In this document: one piece after another, positions 7,372 to 15,866 of the stretch
How positions within the stretch are numbered: position 1 is the first letter of the stretch
Layout of the letters: each line of letters starts with the position of its first letter
Assembly: GCA_045642445.1 (NCBI GenBank)
Contig: JAZUIX010000077.1
Span: 1-20,630 of the forward strand
Source of the DNA: Colimorpha sp045642445
GTDB lineage: Bacteria; Bacteroidota; Bacteroidia; Bacteroidales; P3
Reading direction: 5' to 3'
DNA: 20,630 nt
Notes under the pieces: model-generated
The model's database searches: none
What the model was told of the DNA's origin: nothing
Seen by the model: the letters and a program-made list of their open reading frames with translations, nothing else
Program-made: the position numbers and the translations under genes

Positions 7372-9057
7372 ATGAAAAGAATAATTCCTATCATTATTGC
7401 TCTTTTGTGCACCGCCACCGCTGGTGCACAAGGCATTATGGGAGGTCATGTTACAGGTAACATCCAGCTCGATGGACAGATCTCTCATGCCGACAGTGTC
7501 ATCGGAGCCGAGAATGTGGCCGAGCACCTCCTTACCAATGCCCGTGCCGACATTCTTTATACCAACGGAGGTTTTTCCGCAGGCTTGAGATTCGAATCGT
7601 ATTTGAATCCAATGCTCGGTTTCAACAACGAATACAAAGGTGCAGGCATTGCCAATTATTTCGTCAGCTACCAAAGCGAGCGCATCAGTGTCACTGCTGG
7701 TAATTTCTACGAACAATTCGGCAGCGGCATGATACTTCGTGCTTATGAAGACCGCTATTTGGGCATGGATAATGCCCTCAGAGGTTTGAGCATCGTCGGA
7801 CGCCCCATCAACGGCATCACCATCAAAGGTGTTATCGGAAAACAGCGTAAATACTGGGGCTATGGTGATGGTTTGGTTCGCGGTATCGATGGCGAATTCA
7901 ACCTCAATAGCCTCATCAAACCCATGGCTGAGAGCAAACTGAGAGTCACTCTCGGTGGCGGCTTTGTCAGCAAATATGAAGCCGCTGAAACCTATTCGCC
8001 CACCGACCATCCCGGTTTCAAACTCAATTTCCCCACCAACGTAGGCGCCGGTTCTGTGCGAATGGATTTGGGTTATGGCGGTTTTGCATTCCAAGCCGAA
8101 TACGCACGCAAAGGTCAGGATCCTGGCGTTATGAACGACTATATCTTCCGTGAAGGCGAAGCCTTGATGCTCAATGCCACCTACTCACAGAAAGGTTTTA
8201 GTGCCAATATCCAGGCAAAACGTGTTGACAACATGTGCTTCAAATCGGTTCGTAGCGAATCGGGCGATATGCTCTTTATCAACTACATTCCTGCCATCAA
8301 CAAGCAGCACACATACGCTTTCCTCAGCATGTATCCCTACGCCACACAAACCACAGGCGAAATGGGTCTGCAAGGTGACGTGATGTACAAAATCAAGAAA
8401 GGCACTGCTCTTGGCGGCAAATATGGCACCGATATCCATATCAACTCATCCATCATCACAGGCATCGACACCACTCGTGTTGGTGGAGCAGGTACTCTTG
8501 GTTACACCTCCAAATGGTTCAAAACTGGTGAGTTGTACTATGGTGACGCCACCCTCGAGATTGCCAAAAAACTCAGTTCGGCAGTAAAACTCACAGCCAC
8601 CTACGGCTATCAGGTTTTCAACCCCGAAGTCGACGGTCATATTGGACCTCTGCACCACAACAATATCATTGTTGGCGACCTTACATGGAAAGTCAACAAG
8701 AAAAACGTATTGCGTTTCGAAGTCGAATGGTTGGGAAGCGACAGCAAATACGGCGAAGTGTTCGTCTCTGAAACCGGTTCTCCTGTTGAGAACCACGACC
8801 GTCGTTGTGGCGACTGGATTATGGGATTGGTCGAATATAACTTCACCAGCAACTGGTTCCTCTCCATCAGCGACCAGTATCCCTACAAGGACGGCATCGG
8901 TAACTACTACAATATCAGTGTAGGCTACACACATGGTGCCACACGCCTCCAAATCGGTTACGGCAAACAGCGCGAAGGTCTTCTCTGCATCGGTGGTGTA
9001 TGCCGTCAGGTTCCCGCCAGCAATGGCCTCACCTTCAGCCTCACAACAAGTTTCTAA
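7372..9057 (+). CDS. DUF6029-type outer-membrane beta-barrel protein
   Basis: A 561-residue exported protein. The signal peptide is residues 1-20 (MKRIIPII...TAGAQ). The rest alternates short hydrophobic/polar beta strands rich in Gly, Tyr, Phe and Asn and ends in Phe, the usual Bam recognition end for outer-membrane barrels. The segment GNFYEQFGSGMILRAYEDR, followed by MDNALRG and GKQRKYWGYGDG, is the best conserved block of the Bacteroidota DUF6029 family as I remember it. Function is unknown. The frame is open back to a GTG at 7291, but that would put 27 residues ahead of a textbook signal peptide, so I take the ATG at 7372. It lies between a TlpA-like thioredoxin and an Omp28-like lipoprotein, probably one transcription unit. 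Confidence 0.85.
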   Translation: MKRIIPIIIALLCTATAGAQGIMGGHVTGNIQLDGQISHADSVIGAENVAEHLLTNARADILYTNGGFSAGLRFESYLNPMLGFNNEYKGAGIANYFVSYQSERISVTAGNFYEQFGSGMILRAYEDRYLGMDNALRGLSIVGRPINGITIKGVIGKQRKYWGYGDGLVRGIDGEFNLNSLIKPMAESKLRVTLGGGFVSKYEAAETYSPTDHPGFKLNFPTNVGAGSVRMDLGYGGFAFQAEYARKGQDPGVMNDYIFREGEALMLNATYSQKGFSANIQAKRVDNMCFKSVRSESGDMLFINYIPAINKQHTYAFLSMYPYATQTTGEMGLQGDVMYKIKKGTALGGKYGTDIHINSSIITGIDTTRVGGAGTLGYTSKWFKTGELYYGDATLEIAKKLSSAVKLTATYGYQVFNPEVDGHIGPLHHNNIIVGDLTWKVNKKNVLRFEVEWLGSDSKYGEVFVSETGSPVENHDRRCGDWIMGLVEYNFTSNWFLSISDQYPYKDGIGNYYNISVGYTHGATRLQIGYGKQREGLLCIGGVCRQVPASNGLTFSLTTSF

Positions 9058-9090
9058 CGTTTTAGTGAAATCAATTCAACTTTATCAATT

Positions 9091-9924
9091 ATGAAACGCA
9101 CATTATTATTAATATGTTCCCTTATCGCCCTTGCTTTCGTTTCGTGCGATAAGATTGACGAGAGCGAATACCTCATTTTTTCCGGAGCCTCTGGCGAATG
9201 GTATTCCACTGATGTCGACATTCCTGCCGTCCAATGCGCCTTTATTGAAAAATATACCGGCGTGAGATGCAAGAACTGCCCCACAGCCGACGAGGTGCTC
9301 CACGCCGCTGCCGACAAATACGGCGATCGTGTAGCCATCGCAGCCATCCACTGCACCGCCTTTGCCGAGCCTATCACCAACCAAGACCCTGATTTGCGCA
9401 TCGAGGATGGTGCTGTTTGGCAAAAAGAATTTCTCGGCGACAACCCCACCCTTCCCTCGGCCATGGTCAGCCGTATCCGATTCAACAATGACCTCATCTT
9501 CACCCCTACTGCCAGTTTCGACGACCGTATCGACAACATCCTCAACAAAACGCCCCAAGTGGCCATGATGATGAACTCTGGCATCGATGATGGTGATCTT
9601 TTCTCCACCGATGTGTATGTCGAGCTGCTTGATGCATCTGCAAAAAATCTGACACTTACCGTGCTTCTCATAGAGGACGACATCCATACCACCCAAATCA
9701 ACGGTAGCACCCAGATTCCCGACTACCAGCAGAACCACGTGCTGCGCGACATCATCACCGACCCATGGGGCCTCGATGTCAACCTCGCCTCTAAGAAAGG
9801 TATGGTTCACCTCGCTTTCAATTTGCCCGAAGGCTGCAATGCTGACAATTGCCACCTCATTGCTTTTGTTTCCAACAAAGAGAACAAAGAAATTCTGAAC
9901 ACCACTCAGTGCAAACTCAAATAG
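9091..9924 (+). CDS. Omp28-like lipoprotein with CxxC motif
   Basis: A 277-residue exported lipoprotein. The signal peptide ends in a lipobox (ALAFVSC) with lipid-acceptor Cys19. The hallmark segment EKYTGVRCKNCPTADEVL follows at residues 53-70 and holds Cys60 and Cys63 as CKNC; this is the pattern of the Omp28-related family, whose N-terminal half looks thioredoxin-like (YTGxxCxxCP, then VAIAAIHC). The C-terminal half is beta-rich (LTLTVLLIEDD; MVHLAFNL). It starts 33 nt after the DUF6029 gene and ends 4 nt before the MATE gene. A role in redox handling or in binding secreted proteins at the outer membrane is inference; the family lacks a settled function. Confidence 0.87.
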   Translation: MKRTLLLICSLIALAFVSCDKIDESEYLIFSGASGEWYSTDVDIPAVQCAFIEKYTGVRCKNCPTADEVLHAAADKYGDRVAIAAIHCTAFAEPITNQDPDLRIEDGAVWQKEFLGDNPTLPSAMVSRIRFNNDLIFTPTASFDDRIDNILNKTPQVAMMMNSGIDDGDLFSTDVYVELLDASAKNLTLTVLLIEDDIHTTQINGSTQIPDYQQNHVLRDIITDPWGLDVNLASKKGMVHLAFNLPEGCNADNCHLIAFVSNKENKEILNTTQCKLK

Positions 9925-9928
9925 ATCG

Positions 9929-11302
9929 ATGAACAAACGCATCTTAGGTCTCGCACTGCCCAATATTATCACCAATATCACCGTGCCCCTTTTGGGCATG
10001 GTGGATATGGCGATAGTGGGACATCTCAGTGCCGACCACATTGGTGCCATTGCCATCGGAGCACAAATCTTCAACCTCATCTATTGGAATTTCGGATTCC
10101 TCCGTATGGGCACGAGCGGCTTCACCGCCCAAGCCTACGGAGCCAAAAACATGGACGAAGCTGTCCGCATTTTCATCCGCGCAATCACCATAGCCTTTGC
10201 TGTGGCGGTACTATTGTTGATTCTTCAATGGCCCATCAGCCGACTTTCATTGCTTATTTTCCAAGTCGAACAGGGCGAAAATGTCATCAGTCTGGCTTTG
10301 GCCTATTTCTTTGTGCGTATATGGGCGGCACCAGCCACCTTGGGACTATATGCGGTAAAAGGATGGTTCATCGGTATGCAGAATTCCCGACTACCCATGT
10401 GGATAGCCATATTTCTCAACATCGTCAACATCGTTTGCAGCCTCCTCTTTGTCCTGGTGTTTCATTGGGGCATCCGAGGCGTGGCCTTGGGCACAGTCAT
10501 CGCACAATACAGCGGCTTTGCCGTAGGACTATTCTTTCTTGTAAAAAACTACGGCCACCTCTTCCGAAACTATGCCCAAAATGAATCCTCGAAAGAAGGT
10601 TCTCTCCCTCTTCTGCGGTCAGCTTTACAGTGGTCTCAGATGCGCCGATTCTTCAAAGTCAATGGTGATATCTTCCTCCGTACCGTATGCCTTGCCACCG
10701 TGTTTACCTTCATCACTGCCGCAGGTTGCCGCATAGGCTCCGACGTTCTTGCCATCAATGCGCTGATCATGCAATTCTTCACCCTCTTCAGCTACATCAT
10801 GGACGGCTTTGCCTACGCTGGCGAATCGCTTGTAGGGCGATACATCGGTGCTCGCGATTCCGAATCGCTCCACCTCTCTGTGCGGTTGCTCCTGCGCTGG
10901 GGGCTTGTCCTCACGCTTATTTTCACCGCACTCTACGCCTTGGGCGGCGAATGGTTCTTACGTCTTTTCAGCGATGAACCCAGCGTCATCCTTGGGGCCA
11001 AAGACTACATGTTCTGGACCCTCATCATCCCCGTCTGTGGCTTTGCCGCATTCCTTTTCGACGGCATCTTTGTTGGTGCCACAGCCTCTCGCACCATGCG
11101 TAACAGCATGTTCATCGCCACGCTGGCCTTCTTTGCCGTCTACTACCTCTGCAAAACATTTTTTGCTCAAGGCTCATCACTTTCCTCTTACCAATGGAAC
11201 AACATTCTTTGGTCGGCATTCATGGTCTACCTTACCCTCCGCGGACTTCTCCAAGCCCTATACCTCAAAAAATCGGTTTACAACCAAGTCTCAAACAATT
11301 AA
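9929..11302 (+). CDS. MATE family efflux transporter (DinF-like)
   Basis: A 457-residue inner-membrane protein with about 12 hydrophobic helices in two similar halves. The N-terminal LALPNIITNITVPLLGMVDMAIVGH segment (7-31), with its conserved Pro in helix 1, and the FLRMGTSGFTAQAYGAKN block are typical of the DinF/NorM-like MATE exporters, which expel cationic drugs or metabolites using a Na+ or H+ gradient. The second half repeats the pattern (MDGFAYAGESLVGRYIGARD). The gene begins 4 nt after the stop of the Omp28-like gene, so it is probably co-expressed with the envelope group. The substrate is not predictable. The C-terminus is complete. Confidence 0.94.
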   Translation: MNKRILGLALPNIITNITVPLLGMVDMAIVGHLSADHIGAIAIGAQIFNLIYWNFGFLRMGTSGFTAQAYGAKNMDEAVRIFIRAITIAFAVAVLLLILQWPISRLSLLIFQVEQGENVISLALAYFFVRIWAAPATLGLYAVKGWFIGMQNSRLPMWIAIFLNIVNIVCSLLFVLVFHWGIRGVALGTVIAQYSGFAVGLFFLVKNYGHLFRNYAQNESSKEGSLPLLRSALQWSQMRRFFKVNGDIFLRTVCLATVFTFITAAGCRIGSDVLAINALIMQFFTLFSYIMDGFAYAGESLVGRYIGARDSESLHLSVRLLLRWGLVLTLIFTALYALGGEWFLRLFSDEPSVILGAKDYMFWTLIIPVCGFAAFLFDGIFVGATASRTMRNSMFIATLAFFAVYYLCKTFFAQGSSLSSYQWNNILWSAFMVYLTLRGLLQALYLKKSVYNQVSNN

Positions 11303-11316
11303 TAATCGGTACTACT

Positions 11317-11342
11317 CGAAACTCATAACCCGAAACTCATAA
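11317..11342. repeat. 12-bp direct repeat pair
   Basis: CGAAACTCATAA occurs twice, at 11317-11328 and 11331-11342, separated by CC, in the 53-bp spacer between the MATE gene and the M6 protease gene. It sits just upstream of the protease start and could be an operator or a slippage product. No TAnnTTTG box is visible in this spacer. Confidence 0.75.
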
Positions 11343-11355
11343 TTCTTTATTCATA

Positions 11356-14226
11356 ATGAAAAAACTTTTCAAAAATTCTCTCTCACTTCTCATTCTCGCG
11401 TTTTTACTGCTCGGCAGTTTCAACGCCCATGCTGTCTATGTTGAGAAAATGCCCGTAGCCATGATTCAACCCAATGGCGACACTCTTCACTTCTTTGCCA
11501 CAGGCGACGAATGCTACCACCGTTACCACGATGACAACAACTTCACCATCGTTCAAAACCAAGCCGGCTACTGGGTCTACGCCATGCCCGCAAGCACTGG
11601 CGGTCTTCAGCCTTCGCAATATCTTGTGGGCACCGTCAACCCCGCCACTGTTGGGCTCACTCCTGGTTTGAAAATCACCCACGACCAATGGCTCGAACGT
11701 CGCCACGCATGGGATATTCCCGAAGAGTACCGCATCGCCCAACCCAAGACAAGCGGCCGAAACCATGGCGATTACTGCAACCTGGTCATCTTCATCCGCT
11801 TCGCCGACGATGTCAACTACTCGCGCTCCCTCTCATCTATCGACAGAATGTTCTCCGACTCCACGACTTACAAAACCACGTCGGTCTACAATTTCTTCAA
11901 ACGAGTTTCCTACAACAAACTCTTTGTGCGCACCTACTACGCCCCCACCCCCGACAGCAACACCATCCGATCTTATCAGTCGCCCCATCCGCGCGGCTAC
12001 TACATGCCCTACACCGAGCACAACCCCGAAGGCTACACCAACTACAATGAACGCACCAACCGTGAGTTCGAACTGCTCGTAGGTGCAGTCAATTTCATCA
12101 ACGACTCTTTCCCCGTCCCCTCCACCTACAACCTCGACAACGATGGCGACGGCTATATCGACAATGTCAATTTCGTTGTCAAAGGCACCTACACCGGCTG
12201 GAGCGACCTCCTCTGGCCCCACAAGTGGAACCTCTACGGCTACAACGTCTTCATCAATGGCAAACAGGTCAACACCTTCAACTTCGCCCTTGAGGGTGCA
12301 GGCGCCGACTATTTCGGCACCAGCACTTTCTGCCACGAAATGTTCCACTCCCTCGGCGCACCCGACCTCTACCGCTACAACGAAGGCACCGAAGTGTCTC
12401 CCGTCGGTTCCTGGGACCTCATGGCCACCAACTCCAAACCACCACAGCACATGAGCGCCTACATGAAATACAAATACGGCAACTGGCTCGACAGCATCCC
12501 CATCATCACCACCCCCGGCACCTACACCCTTCACTCTGTCGGCGACAGCGTCCCCGGCACCATGGCTTACCTCTTCCCCTCTTCCAGCCCCGACCAGTTC
12601 TACCTTGTCGAATATCGCGACAACACCGAAATCTTCGAGACCACACTGCCTGGACGCGGCCTGCTCATCTCCCGCATCGACACCCGCTTCAACGGCAACG
12701 CCGACTGGAACGGACGCAACAATTTCGACGAAGTATGGATTTTCCGCCCCAATTCCAACAACAACATGGAGTCGGGAATGCTCGCTGAAGCCTACTTCTC
12801 ACCCAATCGTCACCGCACCAGCTTCTCCCCTTCCACCAGCTACTACCCCTACCTCTCCGACGGCACCCGCGACCTCTCCTTCGCCATCTCCAACGTCACC
12901 ACCCCGGGCAACACCATCTCTTTCGCCTACACCAACCGCACCATGCCCGCCGACCTCAAACTCGTCCAAACCACCACGGCCACAGCTCAGCTGCAATGGC
13001 TCGGCATCGGCATGGCCTACCGTGTCAAATACCGCCGCTTCAACAGCGACGACGAATTCAAATATAAAATCACACATGGCCGCCAGATCACCCTCACCGA
13101 CCTCGAACCCAACACCGAATACGAGTGGACCGTCCGAGCACTCTACGACCAAATCGACAACAACACATACGCCGACAGTTCACAACTGCCTTCACTCGCA
13201 ACCTTCCACACCGAACTCTGCAACAACTCCGAGCACCTCGAAATGGGTTACGAAGACAACAACAACGCCCGCACCGGCATACCCTTCGTGAGTAACAAAA
13301 AATACAACTACTCGCAACAGATCTTCACATCCGACGAATTCGGCGGAGCAAAAACCATCAGCACCATCGCCCTCGACTATGCCCACACTACCGACTTCAC
13401 CCGCTCCAACTGCACCATCTACATGGCCAACACCACCATCAGCGAGTTCAACGACAGCGTGAAAATAGTCCCCTTCAGCCAACTCACCAAAGTCTACGAA
13501 GGCCCCATGAACTTCACCCAAGGTTGGAACGAAATAGTCCTCGACTCACCCTTCTACTATAACGGCACCGACAACCTCGTCGTGGCCATCGACGACAACT
13601 CCGGCACCATCACCAACCCCGGCAATCGATTCTACATCCACAACACCAACACCCGCCTCGGCATCACCTACTCCTCCACCGACAAAGACCCCAACCCCAT
13701 GGATGACGACACCATTGTCGGCGATCGTAACTGGTACGAATTCCGCTACAACATTCGTTTCGCCTACTGCCCCGACAACGAGGGCAAAGTCTACGCCTGC
13801 GTAATCTCCGAAAATGAAGAACGTGGACAAGTGATTGGCGACGGACTCTTCGACCTCAACGAAACCATCACCATCACCGCTATCCCCATCAACGGCTTCA
13901 GCTTCAAATGTTGGAACGACAACTCCACCGAGAACCCGCGCAATGTGGTCCTCACCCAGGACACCCTCTTCGTCGCCTACTTCACCAACCCTGTGGGCAT
14001 CGACCCGACCGAAGATCAAGGCGGCTACCTCATTCTCTCGCAACAACATCGCATCACCATCCAGGGAGCCGAAAATGAGCCCATACAGATCTACAACCTC
14101 TTGGGACAACTCATCAACAGCGCCTCGCAGCATCACCCGCACAATACCACCTTCAACCTGCCCACAACTGGCATATACCTGGTCAAAGTGGGCAACAACA
14201 AACCCGTGAAACTCTTGGTGCGATAA
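11356..14226 (+). CDS. Secreted M6-family zinc metalloprotease with T9SS sorting domain
   Basis: A 956-residue exported protease. The signal peptide is residues 1-26 (MKKLFKNS...FNAHA). The zinc site is HEMFHSLGAPD at 327-337: His327 and His331 with catalytic Glu328, in the HExxHxxGxxD form of M6 (immune inhibitor A-like) peptidases. A fibronectin type III-like domain begins near 532 (PADLKLVQTTTATAQLQW ... LEPNTEYEWTVRAL). A divergent InlB-type beta repeat lies near 815-880 (ITITAIPINGFSFKCWND). The last 65-75 residues end in GIYLVKVGNNKPVKLLVR, a T9SS type-A tail. Codons ending in C dominate, giving a very C-rich coding strand. Like the S8 protease at 282, it should leave the cell through the type IX system. 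A strong terminator follows 25 nt downstream. Confidence 0.94.
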   Translation: MKKLFKNSLSLLILAFLLLGSFNAHAVYVEKMPVAMIQPNGDTLHFFATGDECYHRYHDDNNFTIVQNQAGYWVYAMPASTGGLQPSQYLVGTVNPATVGLTPGLKITHDQWLERRHAWDIPEEYRIAQPKTSGRNHGDYCNLVIFIRFADDVNYSRSLSSIDRMFSDSTTYKTTSVYNFFKRVSYNKLFVRTYYAPTPDSNTIRSYQSPHPRGYYMPYTEHNPEGYTNYNERTNREFELLVGAVNFINDSFPVPSTYNLDNDGDGYIDNVNFVVKGTYTGWSDLLWPHKWNLYGYNVFINGKQVNTFNFALEGAGADYFGTSTFCHEMFHSLGAPDLYRYNEGTEVSPVGSWDLMATNSKPPQHMSAYMKYKYGNWLDSIPIITTPGTYTLHSVGDSVPGTMAYLFPSSSPDQFYLVEYRDNTEIFETTLPGRGLLISRIDTRFNGNADWNGRNNFDEVWIFRPNSNNNMESGMLAEAYFSPNRHRTSFSPSTSYYPYLSDGTRDLSFAISNVTTPGNTISFAYTNRTMPADLKLVQTTTATAQLQWLGIGMAYRVKYRRFNSDDEFKYKITHGRQITLTDLEPNTEYEWTVRALYDQIDNNTYADSSQLPSLATFHTELCNNSEHLEMGYEDNNNARTGIPFVSNKKYNYSQQIFTSDEFGGAKTISTIALDYAHTTDFTRSNCTIYMANTTISEFNDSVKIVPFSQLTKVYEGPMNFTQGWNEIVLDSPFYYNGTDNLVVAIDDNSGTITNPGNRFYIHNTNTRLGITYSSTDKDPNPMDDDTIVGDRNWYEFRYNIRFAYCPDNEGKVYACVISENEERGQVIGDGLFDLNETITITAIPINGFSFKCWNDNSTENPRNVVLTQDTLFVAYFTNPVGIDPTEDQGGYLILSQQHRITIQGAENEPIQIYNLLGQLINSASQHHPHNTTFNLPTTGIYLVKVGNNKPVKLLVR

Positions 14227-14250
14227 TCTTTCCCACCAACAACAATCCCA

Positions 14251-14290
14251 ACAAGGACTGGAGCACCCCGCGTTCCAGTCCTTGTTTTTC
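14251..14290 (+). terminator. Rho-independent terminator after the M6 protease gene
   Basis: ACAAGGACTGGA (14251-14262) and TCCAGTCCTTGT (14274-14285) form a perfect 12-bp stem around an 11-nt loop, followed by TTTTC. It lies 25 nt after the protease stop and should end that transcript. The 405-bp gap between the M6 and gcvT genes holds this terminator, a MITE-like element and the gcvT promoter, and no convincing gene. Confidence 0.9.
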
Positions 14291-14377
14291 ATTTAGTCGC
14301 ATGGTCGCTTGGAGAACCTCGCCAAACGAGGCCCGAGAACGAAGGGCTTGACATGTCACTTTAATTTTTATCTCTTA

Positions 14378-14539
14378 GGAACTGTTTTGATTTTGTTGGT
14401 AATGTTTATTGGCCATAGAAACGAGGGTTTTTTTTGCAGTACTGAGGGCGCAATGGGGTTCCATTGTAACCGAAGGACTGTGAAAAAAGCACCGTTTATA
14501 TGGCATAAGAAATTTACTAAATAAAATCAAAACAGTTTC
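14378..14539. mobile_element. MITE-like element, 162 bp, with 20-bp terminal inverted repeats
   Basis: The ends GGAACTGTTTTGATTTTGTT (14378-14397) and the reverse complement of 14520-14539 (GAAACTGTTTTGATTTTATT) match at 18 of 20 bases. Both outer flanks read TTA (14375-14377 and 14540-14542), as expected for a 3-bp target duplication. The interior is 122 bp with no transposase, so it could only move with a transposase supplied elsewhere. A 3-bp TNA-type duplication would suit an IS5-group enzyme, but that is inference. It sits between the M6 terminator and the gcvT promoter and may have brought in part of the gcvT upstream region. Confidence 0.7.
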
Positions 14540-14542
14540 TTA

Positions 14543-14574
14543 ATTGTTCAATTCAAAAAATATTCGTATATTTG
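14543..14574 (+). promoter_or_regulatory. Promoter for gcvT (ATTG / TATATTTG)
   Basis: TATATTTG (14567-14574) matches the Bacteroidota -7 consensus TAnnTTTG, with ATTG (14543-14546) about 20 nt upstream as a fair -33 element (consensus TTTG). It starts just outside the right end of the MITE-like element and would give a leader of about 50 nt, AT-rich, before the ATG at 14632. Confidence 0.7.
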
Positions 14575-14631
14575 TAAATTCATATTTTGAATAATAAATC
14601 AATAATTAATAATAAATCAAACAATTACACA

Positions 14632-15738
14632 ATGAAAACTACTCCGTATACAGATGTTCACATCGCACTGGGCGCCAAGATGGCCGAGTTTGCGGGTTAC
14701 AACATGCCTATCCAGTACACTGGTCTCGTTGAAGAGCACAACAATGTGCGTAACAATGTGGGCGTTTTTGACGTCAGCCACATGGGCGAGTTCCGTGCCA
14801 AGGGTCCTTTGGCCAAACAGTTTATGCAGTATTGCACCGTCAACGATGTCGAAGCTCTCACCGACGGTCAGGTACAGTATACCTGCCTCCCCAACGGCCA
14901 GGGCGGCATTGTGGACGATATGCTCGTTTACCGCGTCTCGGAAGACGAATATTTCATGGTGCCCAACGCTGCCAATATCGATAAGGACTGGGCTTGGATG
15001 AGCCAGATTGCCGACAAGATGGGCATGACCCTTGGTGTGGACTTCATCAACGAAAGCGAACAGTGGGCACAGCTCGCCGTCCAAGGCCCCAACGCCTTGA
15101 AGGCTATGCAGAAACTGACCAAGAACAACATCGTGGACATGGTTTACTACCACTTCCAGGTGCTGACTTTCGCTGGTATCGACAACATCATCCTTTCCAC
15201 CACTGGCTACACCGGTGCCGGCGGATGTGAAATCTACATCCCCGCAGCCCACGCCAAGGAGGTTTGGGACGCCGTTTTTGAAGCTGGTAAAGAATTTGGC
15301 ATCATGCCTGCCGGTCTCGGTTGCCGCGACACCCTGCGTCTGGAGAAAGGCTTCTGCCTCTACGGTCACGAGATGGACGACACCATCAGCCCCCTCGAGG
15401 CTCCTTTGGCCTGGATCACCAAGCTGAAAGCCGAGAACAACAACTTTATCAACAAGAGCCTCCTCCTGGCCCAGAAGGCCGCTGGTGTGAAGCGCAAGAT
15501 TGCCGGTTTCGAGATGATCGACCGCGGCATCGCCCGCAACGGCTACGAAGTGTGCGACGCCGAAGGCAACAAGATTGGTGAAGTGCGCAGCGGCAGCCCC
15601 AGCCCCAGCACCGGCAAGAACATCGGCACCGCCCTTGTGAAAGCCGAGTACGGCAAAGTTGGCACCGAGATCTACATCAAGATCAGAGAGAAGCTGCTCA
15701 AGGCCGTCACCGTGAAAATGCCTTTCTACGAAGGATAA
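14632..15738 (+). CDS. gcvT: Aminomethyltransferase, glycine cleavage T protein
   Basis: This 368-residue cytoplasmic protein transfers the methylene group from aminomethyl-lipoyl H protein to tetrahydrofolate, releasing ammonia. Family hallmarks are visible in order: MAEFAGYNMPIQY near residue 16, VGVFDVSHMGEFRAKG near 44, the folate-region segment STTGYTGAGGCEIYIP near 190, and GLGCRDTLRLEKGFCLYGHEMDD near 227-249, then the C-terminal barrel (EVRSGSPSPSTGKNIGTALV). Length is normal. The frame is open back to 14587, but the ATG at 14632 matches the family start. It has its own promoter. No gcvH or gcvP lies nearby, so the system's other parts must be elsewhere, as is common in Bacteroidota. 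Confidence 0.96.
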   Translation: MKTTPYTDVHIALGAKMAEFAGYNMPIQYTGLVEEHNNVRNNVGVFDVSHMGEFRAKGPLAKQFMQYCTVNDVEALTDGQVQYTCLPNGQGGIVDDMLVYRVSEDEYFMVPNAANIDKDWAWMSQIADKMGMTLGVDFINESEQWAQLAVQGPNALKAMQKLTKNNIVDMVYYHFQVLTFAGIDNIILSTTGYTGAGGCEIYIPAAHAKEVWDAVFEAGKEFGIMPAGLGCRDTLRLEKGFCLYGHEMDDTISPLEAPLAWITKLKAENNNFINKSLLLAQKAAGVKRKIAGFEMIDRGIARNGYEVCDAEGNKIGEVRSGSPSPSTGKNIGTALVKAEYGKVGTEIYIKIREKLLKAVTVKMPFYEG

Positions 15739-15752
15739 TAGAATCAAAGGTA

Positions 15753-15866
15753 ACGACTTACAATATCGAGGCACGCTATCCTGAAAGCAAGGACTTCCTT
15801 GCCAGTCAACTCAGTAAATAATCTTGCAGAGAAATCATCAACCAAACAAGAGCATTGCAGTTATGA
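15753..15866 (+). pseudogene. Degraded 3' remnant of a HEPN-domain toxin gene
   Basis: Starting 14 nt after the gcvT stop, one frame reads TTYNIEARYPESKDFLASQL, then SK, a TAA stop (15819-15821), then SCREIINQTRALQL and TGA. The YxIEARYPE motif followed by a Lys/Glu-rich amphipathic helix is the usual C-terminal end of small HEPN proteins. The final TGA (15864-15866) overlaps the ATG of the next gene as ATGA, the coupling expected of a HEPN-MNT toxin-antitoxin pair. The N-terminal two thirds, including the RxxxxxH nuclease motif, are gone, no start codon is present, and there is an in-frame stop. It should therefore be inactive. The identification rests on a short motif plus this overlap. Confidence 0.65.

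Noticed and set aside
14309..14524. Possible 71-residue protein with one hydrophobic stretch between the M6 gene and gcvT
   Set aside because: It needs a TTG start, has no promoter, runs through the MITE-like element and ends inside its right inverted repeat. It is better explained as non-coding.
14617..15774. 385-residue open frame on the minus strand across gcvT
   Set aside because: Same codon-bias effect; gcvT on the plus strand has all its family motifs.
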